Positions 15,288 through 23,427 of a stretch of 32,871 nt of DNA are shown here, piece after piece (the first letter of the stretch is position 1; each line of letters begins with the position of its first letter). Source of the stretch: Streptomyces sp. CB01881 (lineage in GTDB: Bacteria; Actinomycetota; Actinomycetes; Streptomycetales; Streptomycetaceae). Where the stretch lies: positions 10,183,508 to 10,216,378 of the forward strand of contig NZ_CP026498.1 of assembly GCF_002953255.1 (NCBI RefSeq). The letters are read 5' to 3'. Under the pieces are notes generated by a model, which worked only from the letters and a program-made list of their open reading frames with translations, was not told where the DNA came from and did no database searches. A program made the position numbers and the translations under genes.

Positions 15288-15304
15288 TCAGCCCTGTGCA
15301 GCAC

Positions 15305-15382
15305 CGTTCCCGCACCTCGTTCCCGCACCTCGTTCCCGCACCTCGTTCCCGCACCTCGTTCCCGCACCTCGTTCCCGCACCT
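15305..15382. repeat. Six perfect 13-bp tandem repeats
   Basis: The unit CGTTCCCGCACCT is repeated six times without a mismatch over 78 bp. The array is absent from the otherwise similar leader of the first paralogue. It lies between the conserved promoter block and the start codon of copy 2, so it would be in the untranslated leader. Confidence 0.95.
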
Positions 15383-15476
15383 CACCAAGCAACAAGCGCC
15401 CCGCCAAGCTGTGAGCCGTGAGCAGTCGGCACCACGCGCTCGCCGCGCTCCGCGCTCGTCCGAGGAAGGTCTTCCG

Positions 15477-16334
15477 TTGACCGAACTGGTCCATCCCGCC
15501 CGCGCCCTGTGGTGGCTCTTCGAGCCGGTGCACGCCGTCACCTACTTCTCGCCCGAGGGCCGCGCCGCCTTCGAGGCCGCCGGTCTGCGCGGCACCTGGC
15601 GCGGCTACTTCGCGGGCCGCGCGGCGCCGCTGGGCCCGGTCGACGCGCCGCCGGTGATCGCCGGCTTCTTCAGCTTCGCGCCCTCCATGGTGGAGCGCGC
15701 CCTGCCGGACGTCTGGAAGCTGGCCGACCCGGACGTCGCACTGGCCGCCCGGGTCGAGGGCGCCTCGGCGGCGCTCGCGCGGCTGCTGGAGCACGTCGAG
15801 CCGGAGCAGGTCGAGCTGGTCGCCGACCTGCTGGAGCAGGCCGTCACCCGCCTGGACTGCGCGGGCCGGGTGCTGGCCGCCGCCAACGCCGCCCTTCCGC
15901 GCCCGGCCGGCCTGTACGGGAGGCTCTGGCAGGCCGCCACCGTGATGCGCGAACACCGGGGCGACGGGCACGTCGCCGCACTGGTCGCGGCCGGGCTGGA
16001 CGGCTGCGAGGCGCTGGTGGTCCGCTGCGCCCTGGACGTGCGCCGGGACATGATGCAGCCGCTGCGCGGCTGGACCGACGGGCAGTGGGACGCCGCCACC
16101 GCCCGCCTGGTGGAACGCGGCTGGCTGACCGAGCGCGGCACCATCACGGAGTGCGGCCGGATCCGCCACCAGTCCCTGGAGGCCGCGACCGACCTCGCCG
16201 CCACCCGGGTCTGGGAGAACCACCCGCGCGCCGAACTCGACCGGATCGCCGCCGCGCTCAAGCCGATCTCGGCGCTCTGTCGCACCGCGCTGCCGCCGAT
16301 CAACCCGATCGGACTGCCGGCGGCGACGGCCTGA
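15477..16334 (+). CDS. SCO6745-family protein, copy 2
   Basis: 285 residues when started at the TTG at 15477. That start is chosen because GAGGAAGG and the spacing match the ATG context of copy 1 and because similarity begins exactly here (ELVHPARALWWLFEPV). A GTG at 15411 in the same frame would add 22 unrelated residues. Conserved stretches include WRGYFAGRAAPLGPVDAPPV, FFSFAPSMVERALPDVW, RLDCAGRVLAAANAALPRP and GRLWQAATVMREHRGDGHVA. The two copies plainly arose by tandem duplication including the promoter. The function is unknown. The weak TTG start and longer leader suggest its expression differs from copy 1. Confidence 0.85.
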   Translation: MTELVHPARALWWLFEPVHAVTYFSPEGRAAFEAAGLRGTWRGYFAGRAAPLGPVDAPPVIAGFFSFAPSMVERALPDVWKLADPDVALAARVEGASAALARLLEHVEPEQVELVADLLEQAVTRLDCAGRVLAAANAALPRPAGLYGRLWQAATVMREHRGDGHVAALVAAGLDGCEALVVRCALDVRRDMMQPLRGWTDGQWDAATARLVERGWLTERGTITECGRIRHQSLEAATDLAATRVWENHPRAELDRIAAALKPISALCRTALPPINPIGLPAATA

Positions 16335-16435
16335 CGGCCGGCTCCACCCGACCGGGTCCGCCCGCCCAAGGCCGCCCGAGGCCGCCCGAGTTCAGCAGAG
16401 TCCGCCCGAGTCCGCCGCAGTTCGCCCGCCCGGGG

Positions 16436-17095
16436 TCATCCGTCCACCCCGGGCGGGCCGAGCACGATGCCCCGCCCCGCGTAGAACCGCTCGAACCGCT
16501 GCCACGGCACGTGCGCGTACGCCTGCGACTCGCCCGCGAAGCCGGACGGGTTGTGGATCACCAGCGCCGTCGCCGTGGTGCCCACCGCCAGGACCAGGTG
16601 GCCACCGCGCCGCTGGGGGTCGGGCCCGTCCGGGTGCCGGATCGCGGGGTGGACGGACAGCATGACCAGCCGCCCTTCGGCCACCTCCGCGGCCACCTCC
16701 GCCGGCGTCAACTCCCTCGCCTGCGCGGTCAGTCCCCACCGCTGGTGGACGTAGGCGGCGAACGGTGTGTGGATCAGGCCGCGCAGCCGCTCGCCGTCCC
16801 GCTCGTACGCGCCGGCCGCCAGGCACTCCTCCGCCAGCTGCACCGCTGTCGGCGCCACCCCCCACCAGTGGTCCAGCGCCATCCGCAGGCAGGCCACCCC
16901 GCACAGTCGCCACGACCAGTACTCGTACTCCTCGGGCGTGGCCGCCCCCGACTCGCCCCAGCGCGGATCGTCCGCCGCGCTCACCGCGCCGGCCACGATC
17001 TCTCGTACCAGGCCCGCCGACTCCCACTGCGCGTAGTACGGCACCTCGTGCACCACGGCCGGGTCGCCGCCGCTTCCTTGCTCCACCGTCCCCAT
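16436..17095 (-). CDS. C39-like cysteine peptidase family protein
   Basis: 219 residues. It starts with the HEVPYYAQWES motif seen in peptidase_C39_2 proteins, then has the nucleophile region WRLCGVACLRMALD (Cys65), the catalytic histidine in GGHLVLAVG (His166) and an acid-site Asn182 in IHNPSGFAGES. The papain-like triad therefore appears complete. There is no signal peptide and no attached ABC transporter, so it is not a bacteriocin-processing exporter; the substrate is unknown. It is convergent with SCO6745 copy 2, separated by about 100 bp of imperfect GGCCGCCCGA-type repeats. Confidence 0.8.
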   Translation of the reverse strand: MGTVEQGSGGDPAVVHEVPYYAQWESAGLVREIVAGAVSAADDPRWGESGAATPEEYEYWSWRLCGVACLRMALDHWWGVAPTAVQLAEECLAAGAYERDGERLRGLIHTPFAAYVHQRWGLTAQARELTPAEVAAEVAEGRLVMLSVHPAIRHPDGPDPQRRGGHLVLAVGTTATALVIHNPSGFAGESQAYAHVPWQRFERFYAGRGIVLGPPGVDG

Positions 17096-17305
17096 CCCCC
17101 GACGCTCTCACGCCGGGCGGGCGATGCCGCCCCGCGACACTCACCCCGGCCCCGCAAGGCCAACCCCGACGACGCCCCGAACGACGCCCCCAGCAACGCC
17201 GCCACCGACTCCGCCTACCGACTCCGCCACCGACGCGCACGCCCACGCCGCCCCCGCTCGCGCTCCGATGCCGCCCCGCCGCCGAGGGCTGTCAGTAGTG
17301 CCCGC

Positions 17306-17311
17306 TAGGGT
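17306..17311 (+). promoter_or_regulatory. Candidate -10 box TAGGGT of the SUKH-like gene
   Basis: TAGGGT, a common Streptomyces -10 hexamer, lies about 45 bp before the ATG at 17357. A small inverted repeat ATCCC-N7-GGGAT (17313-17329) follows at the expected transcription start and could be an operator. No good -35 was found. Confidence 0.35.
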
Positions 17312-17356
17312 CATCCCGATCATTGGGATCATGGAACAACGAGGTGGGGGCGGGTC

Positions 17357-18640
17357 ATGGGCATCGAGCAGGACTGGGACGGGCGCCTGCAACTGGAGCC
17401 CCAGCAGCTCCCGGAGCGCCTCTCGCACCTGCCGAGCCGGGAGTTCCTGATGCAGGAGGGCCTGCCCGAGGCCGCGGCCTTCCTCGACTTCTCGGCCCTG
17501 GACTTCTCGCCCCTGGAGCCCTTCGCCAAGGACGGGGGCACCGGGCAGCACCTCTTCGTCCTCGGCGAGACCGCCTACGCCGCCCCCCGGTCCCACGAGG
17601 GCGACGCGGTGGTGCTGGACGGGGTGACCGGTCAGGTCTTCCTCATCGGCCGCCGCCGCGGGGAGCTCCGCCGCGACCTGCTCGCCTCCGGCCTGTCCGC
17701 CCTGGTCGAGCTGATGCGCGAGGTCGACGTGGCGGCCCTGGCGGCGGAGGAGCCCGAGGCGCTCGGCGGCGAGCGCGGGCCGGCGATCGTCGCGGAGGTG
17801 GTCAGGGTCGTGCGCGAGCGGCTGCGCGCGATGGACCCGGAGCTGTTCGCGCACCACCGCGCCGCTCCCCCGCACTGGGAGACCGCCCTGCTGGTGCGCT
17901 CACTCGCCTGGGGTGCGCTCCCCGGCGGGCCGGCGAGGCTCGCATACGAGTTCGGGCCGGAGCTGGCCGAGGACCTCGCCGCCGTCACCGGGAACGGGCA
18001 GGTCCGCCGCTTCCGCCCGGAGGAGCTGCCCGGCGGGCTCACCCACGGGCCGACCCGCCGGCTGCTCACCGACGTCGGCCTGCCGCTCGGCGGCGCCCTG
18101 CTGGGCGTGGCCGACGACGGGCCACTGGTCACGATGGTGGAGGCGTACCCCGAGTACTTCGCGCCCGAGTACTTCGCGCCGGGCACCGGCACCGGCGACG
18201 AGCACACCCCGGGCGGAGACCCCGAGAACGACCCCGACAGCGACGGCGACAGCGACAGCGACGAGTGGGAGCGCGACCACCAGCGCCACCACATCGCCCT
18301 CGCCGCCTGGCCGCACGACCTGGAGATCGCCCTCGACGGCGCCACCGGCCGGTTGGAGCTGCCCGCCTGGAACGACCCCGGCATACCCGAGGCCTACCTC
18401 AACCAGGACGTCTCCGCGCTCCTCTACACCCTCTGGACGTGCGGGCGGATGCGCGCCGAGTGGCGGCGCTGGGAGCACGGGGCCGCCGGCGAGGCGTGGG
18501 CGCTCTTCGATCCGCAGGCGCTGCTGAGCGGTGTCGTCGAGGGTGTGCTCGCCGCCCTCGACCCGGGCGCGTTCGCCACCCCCGACCACTCCTGGCAGCT
18601 CCTCGCCGACGACCACTCCATGGGCGGCCTGCTCCACTGA
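17357..18640 (+). CDS. SUKH-4-like immunity-type protein, two domains
   Basis: 427 residues with a GAGGTGGGGG ribosome site before the ATG. The first half (about 20-130) has the SUKH-4 pattern REFLMQEGLPEAAAFLDFS, HLFVLGETA, VVLDGVTGQVFLIG, DLLASGLSALVELM. The second half repeats it: TRRLLTDVGLPLGG, LALDLEIAL-type strand around LEIALDGATGRLELPAW, and DVSALLYTLWTCGRM. A linker at about 255-310 contains EYFAPEYFAP and an Asp/Ser-rich run. SUKH proteins commonly neutralise polymorphic toxins or nucleases. No toxin gene is seen next to it, so it may be an orphan. Domain assignment is by pattern and moderately certain. Confidence 0.65.
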   Translation: MGIEQDWDGRLQLEPQQLPERLSHLPSREFLMQEGLPEAAAFLDFSALDFSPLEPFAKDGGTGQHLFVLGETAYAAPRSHEGDAVVLDGVTGQVFLIGRRRGELRRDLLASGLSALVELMREVDVAALAAEEPEALGGERGPAIVAEVVRVVRERLRAMDPELFAHHRAAPPHWETALLVRSLAWGALPGGPARLAYEFGPELAEDLAAVTGNGQVRRFRPEELPGGLTHGPTRRLLTDVGLPLGGALLGVADDGPLVTMVEAYPEYFAPEYFAPGTGTGDEHTPGGDPENDPDSDGDSDSDEWERDHQRHHIALAAWPHDLEIALDGATGRLELPAWNDPGIPEAYLNQDVSALLYTLWTCGRMRAEWRRWEHGAAGEAWALFDPQALLSGVVEGVLAALDPGAFATPDHSWQLLADDHSMGGLLH

Positions 18641-18660
18641 GCCGCCCTACGGGGCTCGCC

Positions 18661-19203
18661 CTACCGGGCCTTCTCCTCTGCCGCGGCGGCCTCCGGAACG
18701 CCCTCCCCCTTCGACCGGAAGGCGAACCGGTCCGCCGCCCGGCGCCCGCGGCGGTCCAACGGCAGCGAGCCGGTGGCCGCCACCAGCCCGAACGGGGGCA
18801 TGTCGAAGTAGATCGACTCGTAGGACCCCTCGGGCACGACGTACGTCTCGTGCCAGAGCCCCACGTGCTGCCGGGCCTTCCCGCCCCGCACCTTGCGGTT
18901 GACCATGCCCCACGCCTTGTGGTGGAACGCGTCCGGCGCGGCGGCGTACGCGTACAGCTTCTCCTTCGACTCCCAGTACTGGACGATGTAGTACGTGCGT
19001 GGCGAGGCCGTCAGCATGACGCGGCCGCGCAGTCCGCGTTCGGGGGCCTTGGCGAGCTCGGACAGCATCCGGAACATCGCCATCATCACGGGCCCCCAGT
19101 GGTGGACGGCCCAGAAGCGGTTGATGCGCATTCCTATCAGCAGCACCACCGTGTCTCCCGTGGCGGCCGCGGTGGTGTATCCCGGAGTCGGTTTGGCGAA
19201 CAC
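18661..19203 (-). CDS. DUF4188 domain-containing protein
   Basis: 180 residues from a GTG at 19203 with a perfect AGGAGG ribosome site. It contains VVLLIGMRINRFWAVHHWGP, the RTYYIVQYWESKEKLYAYAA segment, FHHKAWGMVNRKV and VGLWHETYVVPEGSYESIY. These are the hallmarks of DUF4188, a heme-degrading-monooxygenase-like (dimeric ferredoxin-like) family without an assigned reaction. It is preceded by a TetR gene on the same strand, 97 bp upstream, with an obvious palindrome between them. The Ala/Glu-rich tail (~20 residues) seems unstructured. It ends 20 bp from the convergent SUKH-like gene. Confidence 0.85.
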   Translation of the reverse strand: MFAKPTPGYTTAAATGDTVVLLIGMRINRFWAVHHWGPVMMAMFRMLSELAKAPERGLRGRVMLTASPRTYYIVQYWESKEKLYAYAAAPDAFHHKAWGMVNRKVRGGKARQHVGLWHETYVVPEGSYESIYFDMPPFGLVAATGSLPLDRRGRRAADRFAFRSKGEGVPEAAAAEEKAR

Positions 19204-19229
19204 GTCTGCCTCCTGCTGCCCCTGGTCCC

Positions 19230-19248
19230 ATGTAAGCGGTGATTACAT
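19230..19248. promoter_or_regulatory. TetR-type operator upstream of the DUF4188 gene
   Basis: ATGTAA-N7-TTACAT is a perfect 6-bp-arm inverted repeat over 19 bp, AT-rich against the background. It lies 27-45 bp before the GTG of the DUF4188 gene and after the tetR stop. The adjacent TetR protein is the likely ligand. Confidence 0.65.
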
Positions 19249-19300
19249 CAGCGGGCGACAACCCGGTCAAGGCTTCGCGCAGGACCCAAATCCCGTGCGG

Positions 19301-19903
19301 TCAGCGGGGATTGGCCACTCCCTGGCCGAACGTGTCCAGCACCTGCGCGGCCAGCTCCTCCGCCCGCTCCGGCGGCAGGCAGCCGTCGATGATCATCTGT
19401 GAGAGCCCGTACACCAGGGCCTGCCCGGCCAGCCCCACGAGCGCCGGATCACCCGGGCGCAGCCGGCCGGCCTCCTGGTCCGCGACGATGAAACCGGTGA
19501 ACGCCTCGTCGATCCCGGACAGCCGCCGCTGCAACTCCGGCTGCCGCGACGGCGTGAACACCCGTGCCCGGACCAGCTCGAACCGGTGCGGATGCCGGAT
19601 CGCGTACCGGACGAAGCCCAGCCCGATCGCCCGCAGCGCCGACCCCTCGCTCCCCTCGATCTCCGCCCGCTGCCACCGCTCGAAGTCCGCCAGCACCTGG
19701 TCCGCCAACTCCGTCAACAACGCCTGCCGGTCGGCGAAGTGGCGGAACGGCGCCCCCGCCGAAACCCCCGCCCGGCGCGCCACCTCCCGCATGCTGACCG
19801 CGCCCAGCCCCTGCTCGTCCAACACCTCGAACGCCGCCGCCACCAGCGCCTCCGGCAGCGCCCCATGGTGATAACTGCCACGCCGGGCAGGCCTCTCCGT
19901 CAT
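19301..19903 (-). CDS. TetR-family transcriptional regulator
   Basis: 200 residues. The N-terminal DNA-binding domain reads SYHHGALPEALVAAAFEVLD, GAVSMREVARRAGVSAGAPF and RHFADRQALLTELADQVL. The C-terminal ligand domain is all-helical and includes LRAIGLGFVRYAIRHPHRFE, as in the TetR_C/WHG type. It starts at the ATG at 19903. It is followed on the same strand by the DUF4188 gene, and the palindrome at 19230-19248 between them points to repression of that gene. The inducer is unknown. Confidence 0.93.
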   Translation of the reverse strand: MTERPARRGSYHHGALPEALVAAAFEVLDEQGLGAVSMREVARRAGVSAGAPFRHFADRQALLTELADQVLADFERWQRAEIEGSEGSALRAIGLGFVRYAIRHPHRFELVRARVFTPSRQPELQRRLSGIDEAFTGFIVADQEAGRLRPGDPALVGLAGQALVYGLSQMIIDGCLPPERAEELAAQVLDTFGQGVANPR

Positions 19904-19964
19904 GTCAGCAGTGCTACCACAGGTCAGCGCCCGGAAGCTCCCGGCAACGCCCCACCGCGCGCGA

Positions 19965-22220
19965 TCAGGCCGAGACCGCAGCCGGGGCAGGTGGCCGGAG
20001 CTCCAGGAGGTGGCGCATCACCTCCGCCGGCAGCGCCCTGTTCCCGGCGGCGGAGTCGGCCGTCGCCGGGTCGTCCAGGAGACCGGCGAGGACGTGGGCC
20101 GGGAGGCGCGAATCGCCGGCGGCCGTGCTGCGGATGCCGTCGTGCGGGTCGTCCAGCAGCCGGATCACGGACGCCACGGAGAGACGCGGGTCCCGCAGGG
20201 CGCGCCAGCGGACGCCGTACGCGGGGTCGCGGCTGAGGCGTTCGACCAGCTCCTCGGTCGAGTCCGGGTCGTCCAGGGCGAGTTCGCGCATCCGGGGGTG
20301 CGGGTGGTCGGCGTGGCGGAGGGTGTGCTCGCGGGGGAAGTTGGGGTGTTCGGGCATGCGGGCGGCGGAGTAGCCGTCCCAGGTCCGCCACATCTCCGAC
20401 AGCAGCTCGGCCGGGGCCTGGGCGCAGCTCTCCGCCAGGAGCAGCCGGACGGCGTGGTCCTCGTCGCGGGCGAGGAGGTCGGCCACGTCCTGGGGCAGGT
20501 TCTTCGCACAGGCGACGCTGCGGCGCACCAGGAAGTGGCGGGAGGCGGCGAGGCGGCGCATCGCCGCGGGGTCGTCCTGCTGCTCCCGGACCCAGTCGAG
20601 CACGGGGATGCGGACGGCCGGGTCCTTGTCGAACCGGATACCGGCGCGCTGCTCCTCCGGGAGTTCGGGCCGCAGGGAGACCCGCCAGCGGACGGAATCG
20701 TCGGGGTCCTGCCCGAGGACGGCCACCAGGTCCGCGTCCAGGCCCGCGTTCCGGGCGACGGCGCGGCGCAGGCCCACATCCGGGCCGTGGGCCAGCGCTT
20801 CGGCCAGCTCGCGGGTGAGGGCGCAGCGCTCGGCGGCCCGTCCGCGGTCGGAGCTGTCGGGCAGCGCGTCGAAGTCGGCGGCGGCGAGCGGAACGGCCTC
20901 GTGGTGGCGCAGCCGTGCCGTAGCGCGCACCGGGGCGTCCGGGTCCGCGAGGAGGGCCGCCCGGGTGGCGTCGTCCAGGTGCGGCCAGGCGCGCGGCGTC
21001 ACCCTCCGGCGGACGGACGCGTCCTGGTCGGCGGCGAACGCGATCAGGTGCCGTGTGGGAAGGTCGCGGTGGAGCGCCAGCTCGGACCGGATCTGGTCGC
21101 TCGCGTCGGCCGCCAAGAGGTCGTAGGTGGCGTCGGTCAACTCCAGCCCGGCGTCGACCAGCCCGACCAGCAGGATCCAGCGGAGCCGGGCGTCCGCCTC
21201 CCGGAAGAGCCGCTCGCGCTGCGCGGGCGTGAGGCTCGTCCGCTCGGCGAGGAGCCTGCGGACGCGCGGACGGGGGTGGGCGATCCACGCGTCCACGACG
21301 TCGTCGGGCAGCTGCCGGTAGTGCAGCCCGAAGGGCACCCGCTCGTCCGGGGCGCCGTGGAGGAGCCGGATCAGGACGTCCGCGGGCGCTGCGCGGTTGC
21401 CGGCCAGGCCGTCGCGCCACTTGTCACGCAGCTGTGGCGAGGTGGTGGTTCGCGCCAGCACCGGCTCCCACACAGCCCGGCGGCCCGCGTCCCCGCTCCG
21501 GTCCCCGCCCGCGTCCCCGCTCCGGTCCCCGCCCCCGTCCGCGGCGGCGCGGGCCCGGGCCGACGCCTCCAGCCACGCGCTGAGCGCGCGGACGACCACC
21601 AGCCGGACCGCGCCGGCCTCGGTGGCGCACCCGAGCACGCGCTCCCCGTCGAGGGAGGTGGTGACGAACTCCGGCCCGCCCGACTGCCGGCCGAGCGCCC
21701 CGGCGAGGTCCCACCGGTCGGAGAGCCGGACCCGGGACCATCCGCGGTGGCACCGGCAGCCCGCGCCGGGGATGTCGGGGACGTCGATCAGGAACGCGCC
21801 GGCTTCACCGGACGGCCCCTCACCGTCGAACGGCCCGCCCACGCCGGACGACCCGTCGTCGGACGACCCGTCGTCGGGCGGTCCGCCCACACCGGACGAC
21901 CCGCTCTCGTCACCGGACGACGCACCATGACCGGACGACTCGCCCACGCCGTCGGACGGCCCGCCTCGCTCGAACACCCCACGCTCGAACACCCCGTGCT
22001 CGACGGCGAGACGGTGCCACTGCCGGTTGAGTTCGGCGGCGAGGTCCGGGTGGTCGGCCGGCACGACGACCGCGGGGTGGTCGGCCCCGGCGCGGACCGC
22101 GCGCCAGGCCGCCGCGACCGGCCGCGCCCCCGGGACCCCTCGGCTCCCGACCCGCTCCAGCCCGGCCCGGTCCAGTACGTCGTCCAGCTCACTGCGTCCA
22201 CCCGTCATGCCGATCATCAT
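19965..22220 (-). CDS. Large leucine-rich-variant/HEAT-like repeat protein
   Basis: 751 residues (747 if the ATG at 22208 is used; no clear ribosome site separates them). After about residue 255 it is built of short helical repeats of ~23-25 residues with the pattern D-x-x-x-x-V-R-x-x-(V/A), e.g. DQDASVRRRV, DPDAPVRATARL, DPDDSVRWRVSL, DEDHAVRLLLAE, DPAYGVRWRALRD. This resembles LRV or HEAT repeat solenoids, often labelled PE-PGRS-like in Streptomyces. The N-terminal part has a Gly/Ser/Asp-rich low-complexity segment (about 78-136) and a C-x-C-H motif (AGCRCHRGW). It has no signal peptide. It is probably a protein-binding scaffold; the partner is unknown. It lies downstream of the aldo/keto reductase on the same strand. 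Confidence 0.75.
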   Translation of the reverse strand: MMIGMTGGRSELDDVLDRAGLERVGSRGVPGARPVAAAWRAVRAGADHPAVVVPADHPDLAAELNRQWHRLAVEHGVFERGVFERGGPSDGVGESSGHGASSGDESGSSGVGGPPDDGSSDDGSSGVGGPFDGEGPSGEAGAFLIDVPDIPGAGCRCHRGWSRVRLSDRWDLAGALGRQSGGPEFVTTSLDGERVLGCATEAGAVRLVVVRALSAWLEASARARAAADGGGDRSGDAGGDRSGDAGRRAVWEPVLARTTTSPQLRDKWRDGLAGNRAAPADVLIRLLHGAPDERVPFGLHYRQLPDDVVDAWIAHPRPRVRRLLAERTSLTPAQRERLFREADARLRWILLVGLVDAGLELTDATYDLLAADASDQIRSELALHRDLPTRHLIAFAADQDASVRRRVTPRAWPHLDDATRAALLADPDAPVRATARLRHHEAVPLAAADFDALPDSSDRGRAAERCALTRELAEALAHGPDVGLRRAVARNAGLDADLVAVLGQDPDDSVRWRVSLRPELPEEQRAGIRFDKDPAVRIPVLDWVREQQDDPAAMRRLAASRHFLVRRSVACAKNLPQDVADLLARDEDHAVRLLLAESCAQAPAELLSEMWRTWDGYSAARMPEHPNFPREHTLRHADHPHPRMRELALDDPDSTEELVERLSRDPAYGVRWRALRDPRLSVASVIRLLDDPHDGIRSTAAGDSRLPAHVLAGLLDDPATADSAAGNRALPAEVMRHLLELRPPAPAAVSA

Positions 22221-22286
22221 CGCGCACGGATGTCCGCAGGTCGGGGGCGGAGGCCGTCCGGGCCCCGGCCCCCGACAGAGGCGCGG

Positions 22287-23273
22287 CTACCAGGCGTAGT
22301 CCTCCGGGGCCGGCTTGTGGCCGGGGAAGAGTTCGTCCAGCCGGTCGAGCGTCTTCTGGGCGAGTTTGAGGTCGAGCGCGCCCACCGCCGCTTCGAGGTG
22401 GGCGGGGGTGCGCGGGCCGATGATCGGGGCCGTGACGGCCGGGCGGCTGAGCAGCCAGGCGAGGGCGAGGTCGGCGGGGTCGGTGCCGAGTTCGGCGGCG
22501 AGGTCCTCGTAGGCCTGGAGGCGGTCGCGGTTGGCGGCGAGGATCTCGGAGGCGTGGCCCATGGCGCCGCGGACGGCGGTGCCCTCGCGTTCCTTGCGCA
22601 GGACGCCACCGAGGAGGCCGCTGCGGAGCGGGCTCCAGGGGAGCAGGCCGAGGCCGTAGTGCTGGAGGGCGGGGACGACCTCCAGCTCGATGGTGCGGTC
22701 GAGCAGGTTGTAGAGGGACTGCTCGCTGACCAGGCCGAGGAAGTGGCGGGCGCGGGCGGCCTCCTGGGCCTGGGCGAGGTGCCAGCCGGCGAAGTTGCTG
22801 GAGCCGACGTAGATGATCTTGCCCTGGGTGACCAGGACCTCCATCGCCTGCCAGATCTCCTCCCAGGGCGTGTCCCGGTCGATGTGGTGCATCTGGTAGA
22901 GGTCGATGTGGTCGGTGTTGAGCCGGCGCAGGCTGTCCTCGACCGCGCGGCGGATGGCGAGGGCGGAGAGGCGGCCCTCGTTGGGCCAGTCGCCCATCGG
23001 GGCGTAGGCCTTGGTGGCGAGCACCGTCCGCTCGCGGCGGCCGCCGCCCCGGGCGAACCATCTGCCGATGATCTCCTCGGTGCGGCCCTTCAGGTTGCCC
23101 TCGTTGTCGCGGCCGTAGGCGTTGGCGGTGTCGAAGAAGTTGATGCCCCGCTCGTGGGCGGTGTCCATGATCAGGTGGGCGTCCGACTCCTCGGTGTGCG
23201 GGCCGAAGTTCATGGTGCCCAGGCAGAGGCGGGAGACGGTCAGGCCGGTGCGGCCGAGGTGGGTGAACTCCAT
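22287..23273 (-). CDS. Aldo/keto reductase
   Basis: 328 residues from the ATG at 23273, where MEFTHLGRTGLTVSRLCLGT begins; the frame is open 99 codons further upstream but that part is not protein-like. The catalytic tetrad is visible: Asp48 (FFDTANAYG), Tyr53, Lys88 (LATKAY) and His129 (LYQMHH). NADPH-binding stretches include GKIIYVGSSNFAGWHLAQ and PRTPAHLEAAV near the C-terminus. It should reduce aldehydes or ketones with NADPH in the cytosol; the substrate is unknown. It stands alone on its strand, 154 bp from the exporter operon and 66 bp before the repeat protein. Confidence 0.94.
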   Translation of the reverse strand: MEFTHLGRTGLTVSRLCLGTMNFGPHTEESDAHLIMDTAHERGINFFDTANAYGRDNEGNLKGRTEEIIGRWFARGGGRRERTVLATKAYAPMGDWPNEGRLSALAIRRAVEDSLRRLNTDHIDLYQMHHIDRDTPWEEIWQAMEVLVTQGKIIYVGSSNFAGWHLAQAQEAARARHFLGLVSEQSLYNLLDRTIELEVVPALQHYGLGLLPWSPLRSGLLGGVLRKEREGTAVRGAMGHASEILAANRDRLQAYEDLAAELGTDPADLALAWLLSRPAVTAPIIGPRTPAHLEAAVGALDLKLAQKTLDRLDELFPGHKPAPEDYAW

Positions 23274-23427
23274 GCCGCCCACCATCGGCCGCACCGGCGC
23301 CGCTGTCCAGCACATTCCGCAGAGCGGGCCGAAGCCGGACCGAAGATCGCCCGAAACGGCCGTCGCGCGGCGGGAATGCGCCGGGAGCACGCCGGAAGTC
23401 GGCGCGAAGGCACCCGGAGGCGGCGCC

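Noticed and set aside
15305..15382. Possible CRISPR array or replication iterons
   Set aside because: The 13-bp units are contiguous with no spacers, no cas genes are near, and no replication initiator gene or DnaA boxes are seen; a simple tandem repeat fits better.
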